NCBI RefSeq assembly: GCF_014174475.1
Contig: NZ_JACJUD010000001.1
Location: 1,116,001-1,180,000 of the forward strand
From: Aquipseudomonas ullengensis
Lineage (GTDB): Bacteria; Pseudomonadota; Gammaproteobacteria; Pseudomonadales; Pseudomonadaceae
Direction of reading: 5' to 3'
Length of the DNA: 64,000 nt
Made by a program: the position numbers and the translations under genes. Below are positions 26,634-35,040 of the stretch, one piece after another (position 1 is the first letter of the stretch; each line of letters starts with the position of its first letter). The notes beneath the pieces were generated by a model. It did no database searches, was not told the origin of the DNA, and saw nothing but the letters and a program-made list of their open reading frames with translations.

Positions 26634-27395
26634 TTATTGGCCCGGAATATCCTTGCGCAGCTTCACCGGGTCTTCCTTGCGCCCGCGTCGGGTGCGCATG
26701 CGGATGTTGATCGCTTCCACGCCGAGAGAGAAGGCCATGGCGAAGTAGACATAGCCCTTCGGCACATGGATTTCGAAGGCCTCGGCGATCAGCACGGTGC
26801 CGACCACGATAAGGAACGACAGCGCCAGCATCTTCAGGCTCGGGTGCTTGTCGATGAAGTCGCTGATGGTGCCGGCGGCCAGCATCATTACCAGTACGGC
26901 GACGACGATGGCGGCGACCATGACCGGCACGTTGGAGACCATGCCGACGGCGGTGATCACCGAGTCCAGGCTGAACACGATGTCGATGATGGCGATCTGG
27001 ATGATGGTGCCGATGAAGTTGCGCGCCGCGCCGCCGGCCGGGGTTTCTGCGCTTTCGTCTTCGCCTTCCAGGCCGTGATAGATCTCGCTGCTGCTCTTCC
27101 ACAGGAGGAACAGGCCGCCGAAGAACAGGATCAGGTCACGCCCGGAGATACCCTGGCCGAAGAGCTGGAACAGGTCGGTGGTCAGACGCATGATCCAGGT
27201 GATCGACAGCAGCAGCAGGATGCGCGTGACCATGGCCAGCGCCAGGCCGAAGAAGCGTGTGCGTGCCTGCATGTGCGGCGGCATGCGGCCGACCAGGATG
27301 GCGATCATGATGATGTTGTCGATGCCGAGGACGATCTCCAGGGCAGTCAGTGTCAGGAAAGCAACCCAGATTTCCGGGTTGGTTAGCCATTCCAT
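26634..27395 (-). CDS. TerC-family integral membrane protein
   Basis: The ATG at 27395 (MEWLTNPEIWVAFLTLTALE) has AAGGAACTG just upstream; a longer frame lacks a site. 253 aa with about seven membrane helices. The hallmark acidic motifs are present in both repeats: EIVLGIDNIIMIAIL and IAIIDIVFSLDSVITAVGM, with the paired Asp residues thought to bind metal in the TerC/Alx/YgdQ group. Members are linked to tellurite resistance and to manganese export. The substrate is not determinable from this sequence. It stands alone between the OmpA operon and the citrate-type transporter. Confidence 0.9.
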   Translation of the reverse strand: MEWLTNPEIWVAFLTLTALEIVLGIDNIIMIAILVGRMPPHMQARTRFFGLALAMVTRILLLLSITWIMRLTTDLFQLFGQGISGRDLILFFGGLFLLWKSSSEIYHGLEGEDESAETPAGGAARNFIGTIIQIAIIDIVFSLDSVITAVGMVSNVPVMVAAIVVAVLVMMLAAGTISDFIDKHPSLKMLALSFLIVVGTVLIAEAFEIHVPKGYVYFAMAFSLGVEAINIRMRTRRGRKEDPVKLRKDIPGQ

Positions 27396-27493
27396 ATCAG
27401 TTCCTTGCGAATAAGTGTGGTCGGTTGGCGTGGGTGATCGGCCAAGCGGCAAATTCTATCTGGCTTTGCATGAAATTTCCGGCGGGCGCGCAA

Positions 27494-28798
27494 TCATCCG
27501 CCGAACAGCGGGAACACCCCCATCAGCAAGGCGGCGAGCAGGATGCACAGGCAGATCACAATCGCCCACTTCAAGGTGAAGCGCTGGTGGTCGCCGAACT
27601 CGATCTTGGCCAGGCCGACCAGCAGGTAGGTGGAGGGTACCAGCGGGCTGAGCAGGTGCACCGGCTGGCCGACGATCGAGGCGCGGGCCATTTCCACCGG
27701 GCTGATGCCGTAGTGGCTGGCGGCTTCGGCCAGCACCGGCAGCACGCCGTAGTAGAAGGCGTCGTTGGACATGAAGAAGGTGAACGGCATGCTCACCAGG
27801 GCGGTGATCACCGCCAGGTAAGGCCCCAGCTCTTCCGGAATTATCGCCAGCAGGCTCTTGGACATGGCTTCGACCATGCCGGTGCCGCTGAGGATGCCGG
27901 TGAAGATGCCGGCGGCGAAGATCAGCCCGACCACCGCCAGGACGTTGCCGGCGTGGGCGGCGATGCGTTCCTTCTGCTGCTGCAGACAGGGGTAGTTGAT
28001 GATCATGGCGATGCTGAAGGCGATCATGAACAGCACCGGCAGCGGCAGCAGGCCGGCGATCAGGGTGGCCATCAGCGTCGCGGTTAGCGCGCCGTTGATC
28101 CACAGCAGTTTGGGCCGGCGCGCTTCCGGGTATTGCGAGACGCTGATCTCGGCGTGCTGTTCATGGTCGTCCGGCAGCTGCAGCACGCCGAGGCGCGCAC
28201 GCTCGCGCTTGCCGTAGAGCCAGGCGACGCCGAACAGGGCGATGCAGCCGACCAGCATGGCCGGGATCATCGGCACGAAGATCGCCGACGGGTCGACGTG
28301 CAGGGCGCTGGCCGCGCGCGCGGTGGGGCCGCCCCAGGGGGTCATGTTCATGATCCCGCCGGCGAGGATGATCAGCCCAGCCATGATCAGCGGGCTCATG
28401 CCCAGACGGCTGTACAGCGGCAGCATGGCGGCCACGCAGATCATGTAGGTGGTGGCGCCGTCGCCGTCGAGGGAAACAATCAGGGCCAGGGCGGCGGTGC
28501 CCATGGACACCTTCAGCGGGTCGCCCTTGACCAGCTTGAGGATCTTGCGCACGGCTGGGTCGAACAGGCCGGAGTCGATCATCAGGGCGAAGTAGAGGAT
28601 GGCGAACATCAGCATCACGCCGGTGGGCGCGAGCTTGCCGATACCTTCGAGCATCATCGGGCCGATGCCGGCGGCGAAACCGCCGAGCAGGGCGAAGCTG
28701 ATGGGCACGATGATCAGGGCGATCAGGGCGGACAGGCGCTTGGTCATGATCAGGTACATGAAGGTCATGACCATGGCGAAGCCGAGGAAAGTCAGCAT
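27494..28798 (-). CDS. CitMHS-family citrate/metal transporter
   Basis: The start ATG at 28798 has GGAG upstream; 434 aa. About eleven hydrophobic helices, beginning MLTFLGFAMVMTFMYLIMTKRLSALIALI. Signature stretches of the CitMHS family are visible: SLDGDGATTYMICVAAMLPLYSRLGM, GGIMNMTPWGGPTARAASALH and MPFTFFMSNDAFYYGVLPVLAE. These secondary carriers import citrate complexed with divalent metal together with protons. The gene is single in its transcript, with TerC downstream on the same strand 98 bp away. No two-component regulator is adjacent, so control is unclear. Confidence 0.92.
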   Translation of the reverse strand: MLTFLGFAMVMTFMYLIMTKRLSALIALIIVPISFALLGGFAAGIGPMMLEGIGKLAPTGVMLMFAILYFALMIDSGLFDPAVRKILKLVKGDPLKVSMGTAALALIVSLDGDGATTYMICVAAMLPLYSRLGMSPLIMAGLIILAGGIMNMTPWGGPTARAASALHVDPSAIFVPMIPAMLVGCIALFGVAWLYGKRERARLGVLQLPDDHEQHAEISVSQYPEARRPKLLWINGALTATLMATLIAGLLPLPVLFMIAFSIAMIINYPCLQQQKERIAAHAGNVLAVVGLIFAAGIFTGILSGTGMVEAMSKSLLAIIPEELGPYLAVITALVSMPFTFFMSNDAFYYGVLPVLAEAASHYGISPVEMARASIVGQPVHLLSPLVPSTYLLVGLAKIEFGDHQRFTLKWAIVICLCILLAALLMGVFPLFGG

Positions 28799-29102
28799 GG
28801 CGGTATCTCCGGTCGGGTCAGCGCAGCGGGTGCGACGAGCGGAGAACAGGCGCGGCGAGGCCGCAGCGGCAGGCGGAACGAGGCATGGCAATCACCCATC
28901 TTGTTGTTGTCGGGGGTTGGCCGGGTAGGCCCGGCCGGCCGGTCTGATGCCGGCAGTGGGGCGATGCTAAGGGGCGAAACTTTCAGCCAGCTTTCGCCGG
29001 GTGCCCGTGTTGTCGGTAGGCGGGGATGGCGACGGGCGGTCTGCCGATTGCCGTGCTGGCGGCCAATGGCTAGGGTGAGGAGCCCTGGATGAGGAGGTGA
29101 AC
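28799..29102. other. Divergent intergenic region
   Basis: 304 bp between the start of the CitMHS gene and the start of the GFA-type gene, so it should hold both promoters; I cannot pick confident -35/-10 boxes. GGCCGGG-TAGG-CCCGGCC at 28919-28936 is a strong hairpin in the putative CitMHS leader. Confidence 0.45.
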
Positions 29103-29504
29103 ATGACGCAGCGACACACCGGCGGCTGCCATTGCGGCCAGCTGCGCTACGCCTTCACCGCGCCGCTGCGCGATATCGCCCATTGCCACTGCTCGATCTG
29201 CCGGCGCACCAGTGGCGGCATCGTCACCACCTGGCTCACCGTGCCGCGCGCGAGCTTTCAATGGACGGCGGGCCAACCAGGCGCGTACGCCTCCTCGTCA
29301 TCCTGTACGCGCTATTTCTGTCGCACTTGCGGCTGCCAGCTGGCGCTGTTCACCGCCCTGAGCCCGGATAGCCTGGACGTGACGGTGGCGACCCTGGACG
29401 AAGCGGGGCAGGCGCCGGCTGACCGGCATATCTGGGTGAGCAGCCGGTTGCCGTGGCTGCAGCTGGATCCGCAGTTGCCCGAGGAAGATGAGGAAATTTT
29501 GTAG
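29103..29504 (+). CDS. GFA/CENP-V family zinc enzyme
   Basis: The ATG at 29103 follows GAGGAGG with 5-nt spacing; 133 aa. It shows the family zinc-binding pattern: GGCHCGQLRY, then HCHCSICRR, then YFCRTCGCQLAL. Together these supply seven Cys for two zinc ions, as in glutathione-dependent formaldehyde-activating enzyme (Gfa) and CENP-V relatives. The family includes proteins that may bind S-hydroxymethyl glutathione, but many members have no proven activity. It stands alone; no formaldehyde dehydrogenase gene is next to it. Confidence 0.9.
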   Translation: MTQRHTGGCHCGQLRYAFTAPLRDIAHCHCSICRRTSGGIVTTWLTVPRASFQWTAGQPGAYASSSSCTRYFCRTCGCQLALFTALSPDSLDVTVATLDEAGQAPADRHIWVSSRLPWLQLDPQLPEEDEEIL

Positions 29505-29573
29505 GGTGAATCGAGATACCCACCGGGCAGCGTTGCATTCGCTTCTGTCAGGATTCGCTACTGCGGGCGACAG

Positions 29574-29625
29574 GTAGGGCGGGTGAAACCCGCGTTTGTC
29601 CCGGCGCGGGCTGCACGCGCCCTAC
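29574..29625. repeat. Short inverted-repeat element
   Basis: GTAGGGCGGG at 29574 onward and GCGCCCTAC at 29617-29625 are facing ends of a 52-bp element with an inner GGTGAAACCCGCG and CGGCGCGGG. It resembles dispersed GTAGGGCGG..CGCCCTAC repeats common near Pseudomonas gene ends. A related GTAGGGTG sequence starts at 29503. It lies between the convergent GFA-type and DUF4105 genes. Confidence 0.6.
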
Positions 29626-29658
29626 AACGTCAGCCCCGGCAGTAGGTCGTCAGCCGTT

Positions 29659-31608
29659 TCAGGGCAACACCAGCCCGCCACTGGCCTTGTGCAGCGACCG
29701 CAGGTGCTCGCCGATGTGCTCGAGGTTGGCTTCGCTGGCGTCGATTTCCGCCAGGCGCTCGGGGTCGAGCAGGCGGCGCACTTCCTCATTGAGGCTGTCA
29801 CTGAGCCGGCGCAGGGTCTGCTGGCGCTCGCTGCTCTGTGCTTCCAGGCGCTGCCATTCCCCGGGCTGAGGCAGGCCGTAACCGGCGTCGAGCAGCTCCG
29901 CCGGGCGGCTGAGGAAGCCGCTGTTGGCGAGGATCTGCCGCAGGGTGTCGTCAGCCACGGCGTAGCGTCCGTCCTGCGGGTTGTCACGGGCGCTCAGGTA
30001 GCGGCGCTTGAGCTCGTCTTGGGCGAACAGCAACTGGCGGCGCAGGGCCGCTTGCTCCAGCAGCAGCAGGGCGGCGCTGGCGCGCAGGTCGGCCTGCTCG
30101 ATCCACGGGCGACGTTGGGCGGCGGGCAGCGTCAACCAGTCCTCAACATTCACCTGGGTAATTGGCAGGCGTGCGCGCAGGATGCTGAACATTGCCTGGT
30201 AACGATCCCGGTAGGAATCGAAGCGGTAACCCAGGCGCAGCGCCTCGCGCGGGTCGTCGAGCACGCTCAGGTCGGCCAGGTCGCGCCCGCCGAGCAGCGC
30301 CAGCAGGCCATTGGGCATGATGCTGTCGAGGCTCTGCAGCTCGTTGCGGCCGGTGCCGCTGCGCAGCAGTTTGAGGGTTTCCACCGCGCAGTTGTTGGAC
30401 AGGAACCAGTAGTCGCCGTCGTAGCTCCAGTGCACTTCGGCGGCATGTTCGACCAGTTGCTGCAGCTCGTCGCGCGACAGCTTCAACGGTACCGAGGCCA
30501 GGCCGCGCAGCTCGACCTTGGTGTACTCCTCGATCACCTGCTCCAGCGGCAGGATGAACAGGCGCGACGGATAGGCGCCGGTCAGGCCGTCCCAACTGGA
30601 CAGCTGCACGTCGCCGACGAAGGCGCGGTAGGACAGCACCAGGTGCTGGTCGAGATCCAGTCGGCAGTCCGGTCCCAGCGGCCGCCCCGGCGCGCAGATC
30701 ACCAGGCGCAGCATGCTGTGGCCCCAGCGGCTGGCCCACTGCTGGTTGGGCTCGGCGAGCAGGTAGTCGACCGCGTACACCCTTGCGGGGTCGAGTTGCC
30801 CCAGCGGCTGGCGGGCGAAATTGCTGCCGGCGTTGAGGTAGGCATAACTCGATGCGCATTCGGCCTGGGCGCTGGGTTGCCAGGCGAAATGCTCGCGCAG
30901 GTAGCGCTGTAGGCTTGGACGGCGACAGGCGTAGGCGGGGTCGAGGAGGAAGTACTCCATGTTCACCGCGACGAATTCGCGCGGGTTGCTCAGCTCGTAG
31001 AGGTCCGGGCTGCGCGCGTCCTGCCCGTTGCCCTGCTCACGCTGACCCCGTTTGCCGACGGCTTGCTGCCAGCCGGCCAGGTCGAGCAACTGCGGGTCGT
31101 CGCTGATGCTGAAGCGCCGTGCGGTCTGGCCGCGGCAGCCGTCCGCCAGGCCGACCAGTCCGGTGCTGTTGGCCTGGCTGCGGCAGTGCTGCTGGCGCAG
31201 GCCCTCACTGACGGGCCACAAGGCGGCGCGGTCGTAAAGGTGGGTCAGTTCGTGCAATACGGTGGCCAGCAGCTCGCGGCGCAAGCTGCCATGGGCTCGT
31301 CCGGAGGGGGCGTCGGCCAGCTTGGGATCGATCAGCTGCGGCAGTAGGCGGACATTGAGCGCCAGGCCATCGGGACGGGTGATGCGGCCATAGGCATTGG
31401 CCGGCAGATCATCCGACCAGCTGACCTGCACCGTGCGATCGAGGCGCTGGATAAAGCTCGGTGGTAAGGCAGCCAGGGCCTGATCGAGCAGGTCCTGGCT
31501 GACCTGGCGCTCTGACGGGCTGAGGTTGGCGGCATCCAGGCTCAGGCGCAGCTCGGCCTGGGCGCAACTGCAGGCCAGCAGCGCCAGGGCTGCCAGCCAG
31601 CGGGGCAT
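29659..31608 (-). CDS. DUF4105-type periplasmic protein with HExxH motif
   Basis: 649 aa from ATG 31608, which overlaps the stop of the upstream gene (TGATG). The signal peptide is MPRWLAALALLACSCAQA. The N-terminal part contains TVLHELTHLYDRAALW, a zinc-metallopeptidase HExxH signature. The middle has the DUF4105 region with RWGHSMLRLVICAPG, DQHLVLSYRAFVGDVQLSSW and FLSNNCAVETLKLLRSG, whose His, Asn and Cys residues suggest a papain-like (NlpC/P60-type) active site. The C-terminal 200 residues are helical. The protein is therefore likely an exported hydrolase acting in the periplasm or envelope. The substrate is unknown. Confidence 0.75.
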   Translation of the reverse strand: MPRWLAALALLACSCAQAELRLSLDAANLSPSERQVSQDLLDQALAALPPSFIQRLDRTVQVSWSDDLPANAYGRITRPDGLALNVRLLPQLIDPKLADAPSGRAHGSLRRELLATVLHELTHLYDRAALWPVSEGLRQQHCRSQANSTGLVGLADGCRGQTARRFSISDDPQLLDLAGWQQAVGKRGQREQGNGQDARSPDLYELSNPREFVAVNMEYFLLDPAYACRRPSLQRYLREHFAWQPSAQAECASSYAYLNAGSNFARQPLGQLDPARVYAVDYLLAEPNQQWASRWGHSMLRLVICAPGRPLGPDCRLDLDQHLVLSYRAFVGDVQLSSWDGLTGAYPSRLFILPLEQVIEEYTKVELRGLASVPLKLSRDELQQLVEHAAEVHWSYDGDYWFLSNNCAVETLKLLRSGTGRNELQSLDSIMPNGLLALLGGRDLADLSVLDDPREALRLGYRFDSYRDRYQAMFSILRARLPITQVNVEDWLTLPAAQRRPWIEQADLRASAALLLLEQAALRRQLLFAQDELKRRYLSARDNPQDGRYAVADDTLRQILANSGFLSRPAELLDAGYGLPQPGEWQRLEAQSSERQQTLRRLSDSLNEEVRRLLDPERLAEIDASEANLEHIGEHLRSLHKASGGLVLP

Positions 31609-31931
31609 CACAGCGCGAGAATGGCTTCGGCGAGGGCCTGATCATCGGCCTGACGGGCTTCCGGCAGGCGTTCGCGCAGGGTGGCGAAGGCGGCTTCCAG
31701 CTGCGCCCCACGGATCTCGCCGGCACTGGCAACGAAGCTGGCAGCATCGCTCTGGGCCGCGCGCACGACCTTCATGTCGCGGATCGAGGTGGTGGTGTCG
31801 GAGGTGAAGTCGAAGCTGCGATCCAGCGCACGGATGATGATGTTGCTGGTCGCAACCAGGGTTTGCGCCTGAACACTGGCAGCGCCCAGGCAAAGGGAAG
31901 TGGCGAGCAGGGCGGACAACAGGTTACGCAT
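31608..31931 (-). CDS. DUF2388-family small secreted protein
   Basis: 107 aa from ATG 31931. Signal peptide MRNLLSALLATSLCLGAASVQA. The mature protein has the features of DUF2388: TLVATSNIIIRALDRSFDFTSDTTTSIRD at its start (abridged), then a helical AQSDAASFVASAGEIRGAQLEAAF and a C-terminus rich in Glu and Ala. Pseudomonas genomes usually carry several such genes beside DUF4105-like genes. Its stop codon overlaps the start of the DUF4105 gene, so the two are translationally coupled. Function unknown. Confidence 0.8.
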   Translation of the reverse strand: MRNLLSALLATSLCLGAASVQAQTLVATSNIIIRALDRSFDFTSDTTTSIRDMKVVRAAQSDAASFVASAGEIRGAQLEAAFATLRERLPEARQADDQALAEAILAL

Positions 31932-32072
31932 GGTGGCTCCAGACAATCGGGTTGATCCGTCTATTGGACGAAATTCACCCTGTGCAGTTCAAGCCCCGTG
32001 ACAGGTGCGCGCCAAAGGCATCACGCCAGGCGGGGCGTATATGAGGGGTGACGTTAATTATCGGGGCTCTCA

Positions 32073-32090
32073 CCGCATCTGAGGATGCGG
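32073..32090. terminator. Hairpin at the end of the polysaccharide operon
   Basis: CCGCATC-TGAG-GATGCGG forms a 7-bp stem 22 bp after the stop of the glycosyltransferase gene at 32113. There is no T-run, so termination by this hairpin alone is uncertain. Confidence 0.35.
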
Positions 32091-32112
32091 GCCAGTTTGC
32101 ATGAAGCCCCTA

Positions 32113-33081
32113 TCAAACCTTGCGAAACAGCATGGCTGCTAGCAGGGCAAGGTTCTCCAGGAAACCTTGGCGGTGGACGCCAGAACGCAAAGTGGCAAAC
32201 ACCCGGACCAGCAAAGTGGCACGTCGTGCGTGGGCGAAGCGCTCCAATACCCTGCGACTGTCGTCGCTCAGCAGATGCTTACAGGTTTCAAGTGCGCTCA
32301 AGTTGATTTCATTCCACTGCTTATAGTGCCCGGACATGACGTTTTTCAGGCGCTTGAGGCGGCTTTTCAGTGAGCGGTTGGAGCCGATCAGGTTGGCACC
32401 ATGTTGTCGGTAGCCGATCGCCGGTTTGGTGTCGTAAAGGATATTCCCCTTGCATCCACTGGTTAGCATATATAACCACCAGTCGTGGGAAACGACAGTT
32501 GGGTTGCCTGCTCGTGTGACCAAGTGCTTCAACGCCGAGTTGAAGACCATCGTGTTACCGCCAGCAATACTTTGCACCAAGGCATTGCGGAATGACGGTG
32601 GTTTGCACAGTAGGGGAGATAGGCCAATAGGCGCACCGCTTGAGCCGACCAAGCGGGTTCGCGAGCAATACAAGCCTGGGTATTCAGGGGGCTGGTGTTC
32701 CAGCCAGGCAAGTGCTCGCTCCAGTTTGTCCGCATGCCACAGATCATCCTGATCGCAGAAGGCGAAGTAGTCGGCAGTAATCTTGTCGGCCACCGCCATA
32801 GACAGGAAGTTAGCTGCAAACCCCTGTTTAGGCCCCTGTTGTATATGTAGGCGGTCCTGCAGGCGGCTCTGGTATTGCCCCAGGATATCCAGGGTTGTAT
32901 CGCAGGAGCCGTCGTCGGATACGTACAGCACCCAATTTTTGTGCGTCTGCTTGAGCAGTGATTCGAGCTGTTCAGCCAAATAACGCTCGCCATTATAAGT
33001 CGCCAACAGAATAGCGACCCGAGGCTCTGTTGCGGCGGCCTGAGTTTTTTCGGCTAGCGGCGGCTGTGCGCAGGCGTGCAT
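32113..33081 (-). CDS. Family 2 glycosyltransferase
   Basis: 322 aa with AGGTCAG upstream of the ATG. GT-A fold: RVAILLATYNGERYLAEQLESLLKQTH near residue 21 (nucleotide-sugar site, abridged), YVSDDGSCDTT, and the metal-binding FAFCDQDDLWHADKLERAL near 110. The later SHDWWLYML supplies the likely acceptor or base region. This pattern is that of rhamnosyltransferase-like GT2 enzymes of O-antigen clusters. There is no membrane helix apart from a hydrophobic end LALLAAMLF, so the enzyme probably associates peripherally with the inner membrane. It is the last gene of the minus-strand Wzm/Wzt operon. Donor and acceptor sugars cannot be stated. Confidence 0.9.
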   Translation of the reverse strand: MHACAQPPLAEKTQAAATEPRVAILLATYNGERYLAEQLESLLKQTHKNWVLYVSDDGSCDTTLDILGQYQSRLQDRLHIQQGPKQGFAANFLSMAVADKITADYFAFCDQDDLWHADKLERALAWLEHQPPEYPGLYCSRTRLVGSSGAPIGLSPLLCKPPSFRNALVQSIAGGNTMVFNSALKHLVTRAGNPTVVSHDWWLYMLTSGCKGNILYDTKPAIGYRQHGANLIGSNRSLKSRLKRLKNVMSGHYKQWNEINLSALETCKHLLSDDSRRVLERFAHARRATLLVRVFATLRSGVHRQGFLENLALLAAMLFRKV

Positions 33082-33164
33082 GGATACGATCTGACCTTTC
33101 AGGTGGCGGATGGGGAGGTTTTATTATTAGATTCCATCTGTTTTCCGCATGCTCTTATAACTGA

Positions 33165-35027
33165 TCACAATCCATAATGTGATGACCTGAGGGTATTCCA
33201 TCCTGCCGGCCAAAGGTCTGGCTTGATATTGCTTGCAGATGGGCTGCCCGTACAGGCGAAGTAAGTATGGTGGTTCTCGCTACTGGCCCAGGCATCCCAG
33301 TTGTATATCTTGCCGATCAGATGCACTTGCTCCTGACTGGGGCGATCCAGCAATTGCAACAGGTTGTCGAGCGCGCCGGTATATGCCACGACTTGCCCCA
33401 AGTCTTTATACAGTTGTTCCGACTGGTGAGCGAAGTCGCTGATTCCCTGGTTGATCCCTTCGACTATCAGGCTGATGTCGTAGTCGATGCCACGCTCCTG
33501 ATCCTCAATGAATTGCAGGGTCGGCCCAGAGGACAGGCGGTAGCCGATAGTGGTCGGATGAGGCGCTGAAAAGAACAGTTCGGCGACTGCACGATTCCGG
33601 TACAGGGCCTGGGATTGTGCGTGACTGGCGCCAGTGCTTTCCGTGAAGGCGCGAAGCTTGATCTTCTTGCTATTGGCCAGTTTGCTGGAGTGCTCTGAAA
33701 GCCCCAGGTAATAGCCCGTCAGCTCCAGCGCGAACATTCCTTCACAGGCCGTCTGGAAGGCTTGCTGGGTGGTCCCGCTCCAGCCCACGTCAACAAAGGC
33801 GATGCGCATGCCATCGCGAAGGCCAAGATCCAGCAGATGCCGATAAAGGCCTTTGCGGGTTTCCTGTGCGGCCTTGAGCAGGCTCGGGCGCATGGCGACG
33901 AGGAACTGCTTGATGCTTTCGGCGCTGTTCTTTGTCAGTGGTGTCGCACTGCTCAAGCCCAGATCGCCTAGAACCTGCTCGTCCGGAAGGTCGATACCAA
34001 TCCTGGAGAAAAGATCCTGCAGGGTGATGTTGTCGGCGCCGGACATCAGGAAAGGCACGTACTTGAGGAAGTTCTGCTCGGTCAGGCTGGCGAGCGTGAA
34101 CGACACGCGCGAGCCACGCAGATAGGAGGCTTCCAGGCCCTTGCCAGGCGAGGATTGATGCAGCTGGTGCATCAGGTAGCCATCGCGCGATACGAAGAGG
34201 ATGCGATCTACTTGATCGAGTCGTGCCTGTTGCTGAATCCAGTGCAGAAAAGCCTGCAGGATCGGGCCGCCAAATTGCCAGCCCAATTGCCACCAGGGGC
34301 TTTTTTCAAGGCAATAGGTGCCATAACGAGACAGCCCAAGATTGATCGAGCCAAGGGCATCCAGGCGGCCCTGAGGCGCCGTGAAGACTGGTGCCTGGTA
34401 ATGCACGCTGCGCAAACCCTTTTCCTCGGCGCGTTGCACATCACCCAGGGGGTTGTCCCCGACATGCAGAATGTCCGCAGGTTGCATGCCCAGTCGTTGT
34501 TGCAGCTGGACGAAGAGTTCTCCGCTGTCGCGCTTGGTACTGTTGCAGGCAGAGGAAATCAGGAAGTGGTCGATGCTGATTCCGGCGCGCTCGGCCAGTG
34601 CGCGGAAAAAACTCTCCGGCAGGTACATGTCCGAGGTCAGGACGACTACCTTGCCGGCGGCGCGGGCTTCGTCCAAGAGGGCCAAGATTTCCGGGTTGAC
34701 CCGCAGCACGAGGTGCTCCAACTGCTGCTCCAGGTTGCCCCGCTCTGCAAGGCTGGACAGCGAATGGGGCATGCTGGAGTAGATGTCCTCCAGGCAGATT
34801 TCGTGGCGGCCTTCGTGGTGCATGCGCTGGAAGCCCAGGTGTTGGGCCGCGCTCCGTTGTTGGCGAAAATCACTGACCTGCAGTTTGAGCCCGAGTAGGT
34901 CAAACAGTGCTTCAGGCTCATGCAGAGTCCTGAGGAACAAGGTGTCGAAAACGTCGAACGATACGGCCTTGATATGCGGCAGATGTTCGCGGAAGGCGTC
35001 GACAATGGCCTGGTAGCGCTGAGTCAT
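33165..35027 (-). CDS. Two-module HAD-like protein of a polysaccharide cluster
   Basis: 620 aa from ATG 35027, the in-frame start that does not overlap the upstream gene. The N-terminal module is HAD-type: AVSFDVFDTLFLRTL (nucleophile D25; the +2 position is Phe, not the Asp of phosphatases), VVLTSDMYLPE (motif II), and ILHVGDNPLGDVQRA (motif IV). The second half contains another HAD-like strand, RILFVSRDGYLMHQLHQ, and later RIAFVDVGWSGTTQQAF. Proteins of this layout occur widely next to glycosyltransferases. I cannot tell whether the role is dephosphorylation, transfer or regulation. It sits 13 bp after the large sulfotransferase-GT2-GT2 gene. Confidence 0.7.
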   Translation of the reverse strand: MTQRYQAIVDAFREHLPHIKAVSFDVFDTLFLRTLHEPEALFDLLGLKLQVSDFRQQRSAAQHLGFQRMHHEGRHEICLEDIYSSMPHSLSSLAERGNLEQQLEHLVLRVNPEILALLDEARAAGKVVVLTSDMYLPESFFRALAERAGISIDHFLISSACNSTKRDSGELFVQLQQRLGMQPADILHVGDNPLGDVQRAEEKGLRSVHYQAPVFTAPQGRLDALGSINLGLSRYGTYCLEKSPWWQLGWQFGGPILQAFLHWIQQQARLDQVDRILFVSRDGYLMHQLHQSSPGKGLEASYLRGSRVSFTLASLTEQNFLKYVPFLMSGADNITLQDLFSRIGIDLPDEQVLGDLGLSSATPLTKNSAESIKQFLVAMRPSLLKAAQETRKGLYRHLLDLGLRDGMRIAFVDVGWSGTTQQAFQTACEGMFALELTGYYLGLSEHSSKLANSKKIKLRAFTESTGASHAQSQALYRNRAVAELFFSAPHPTTIGYRLSSGPTLQFIEDQERGIDYDISLIVEGINQGISDFAHQSEQLYKDLGQVVAYTGALDNLLQLLDRPSQEQVHLIGKIYNWDAWASSENHHTYFACTGSPSASNIKPDLWPAGWNTLRSSHYGL

Positions 35028-35040
35028 GGATAGCGTGCCT

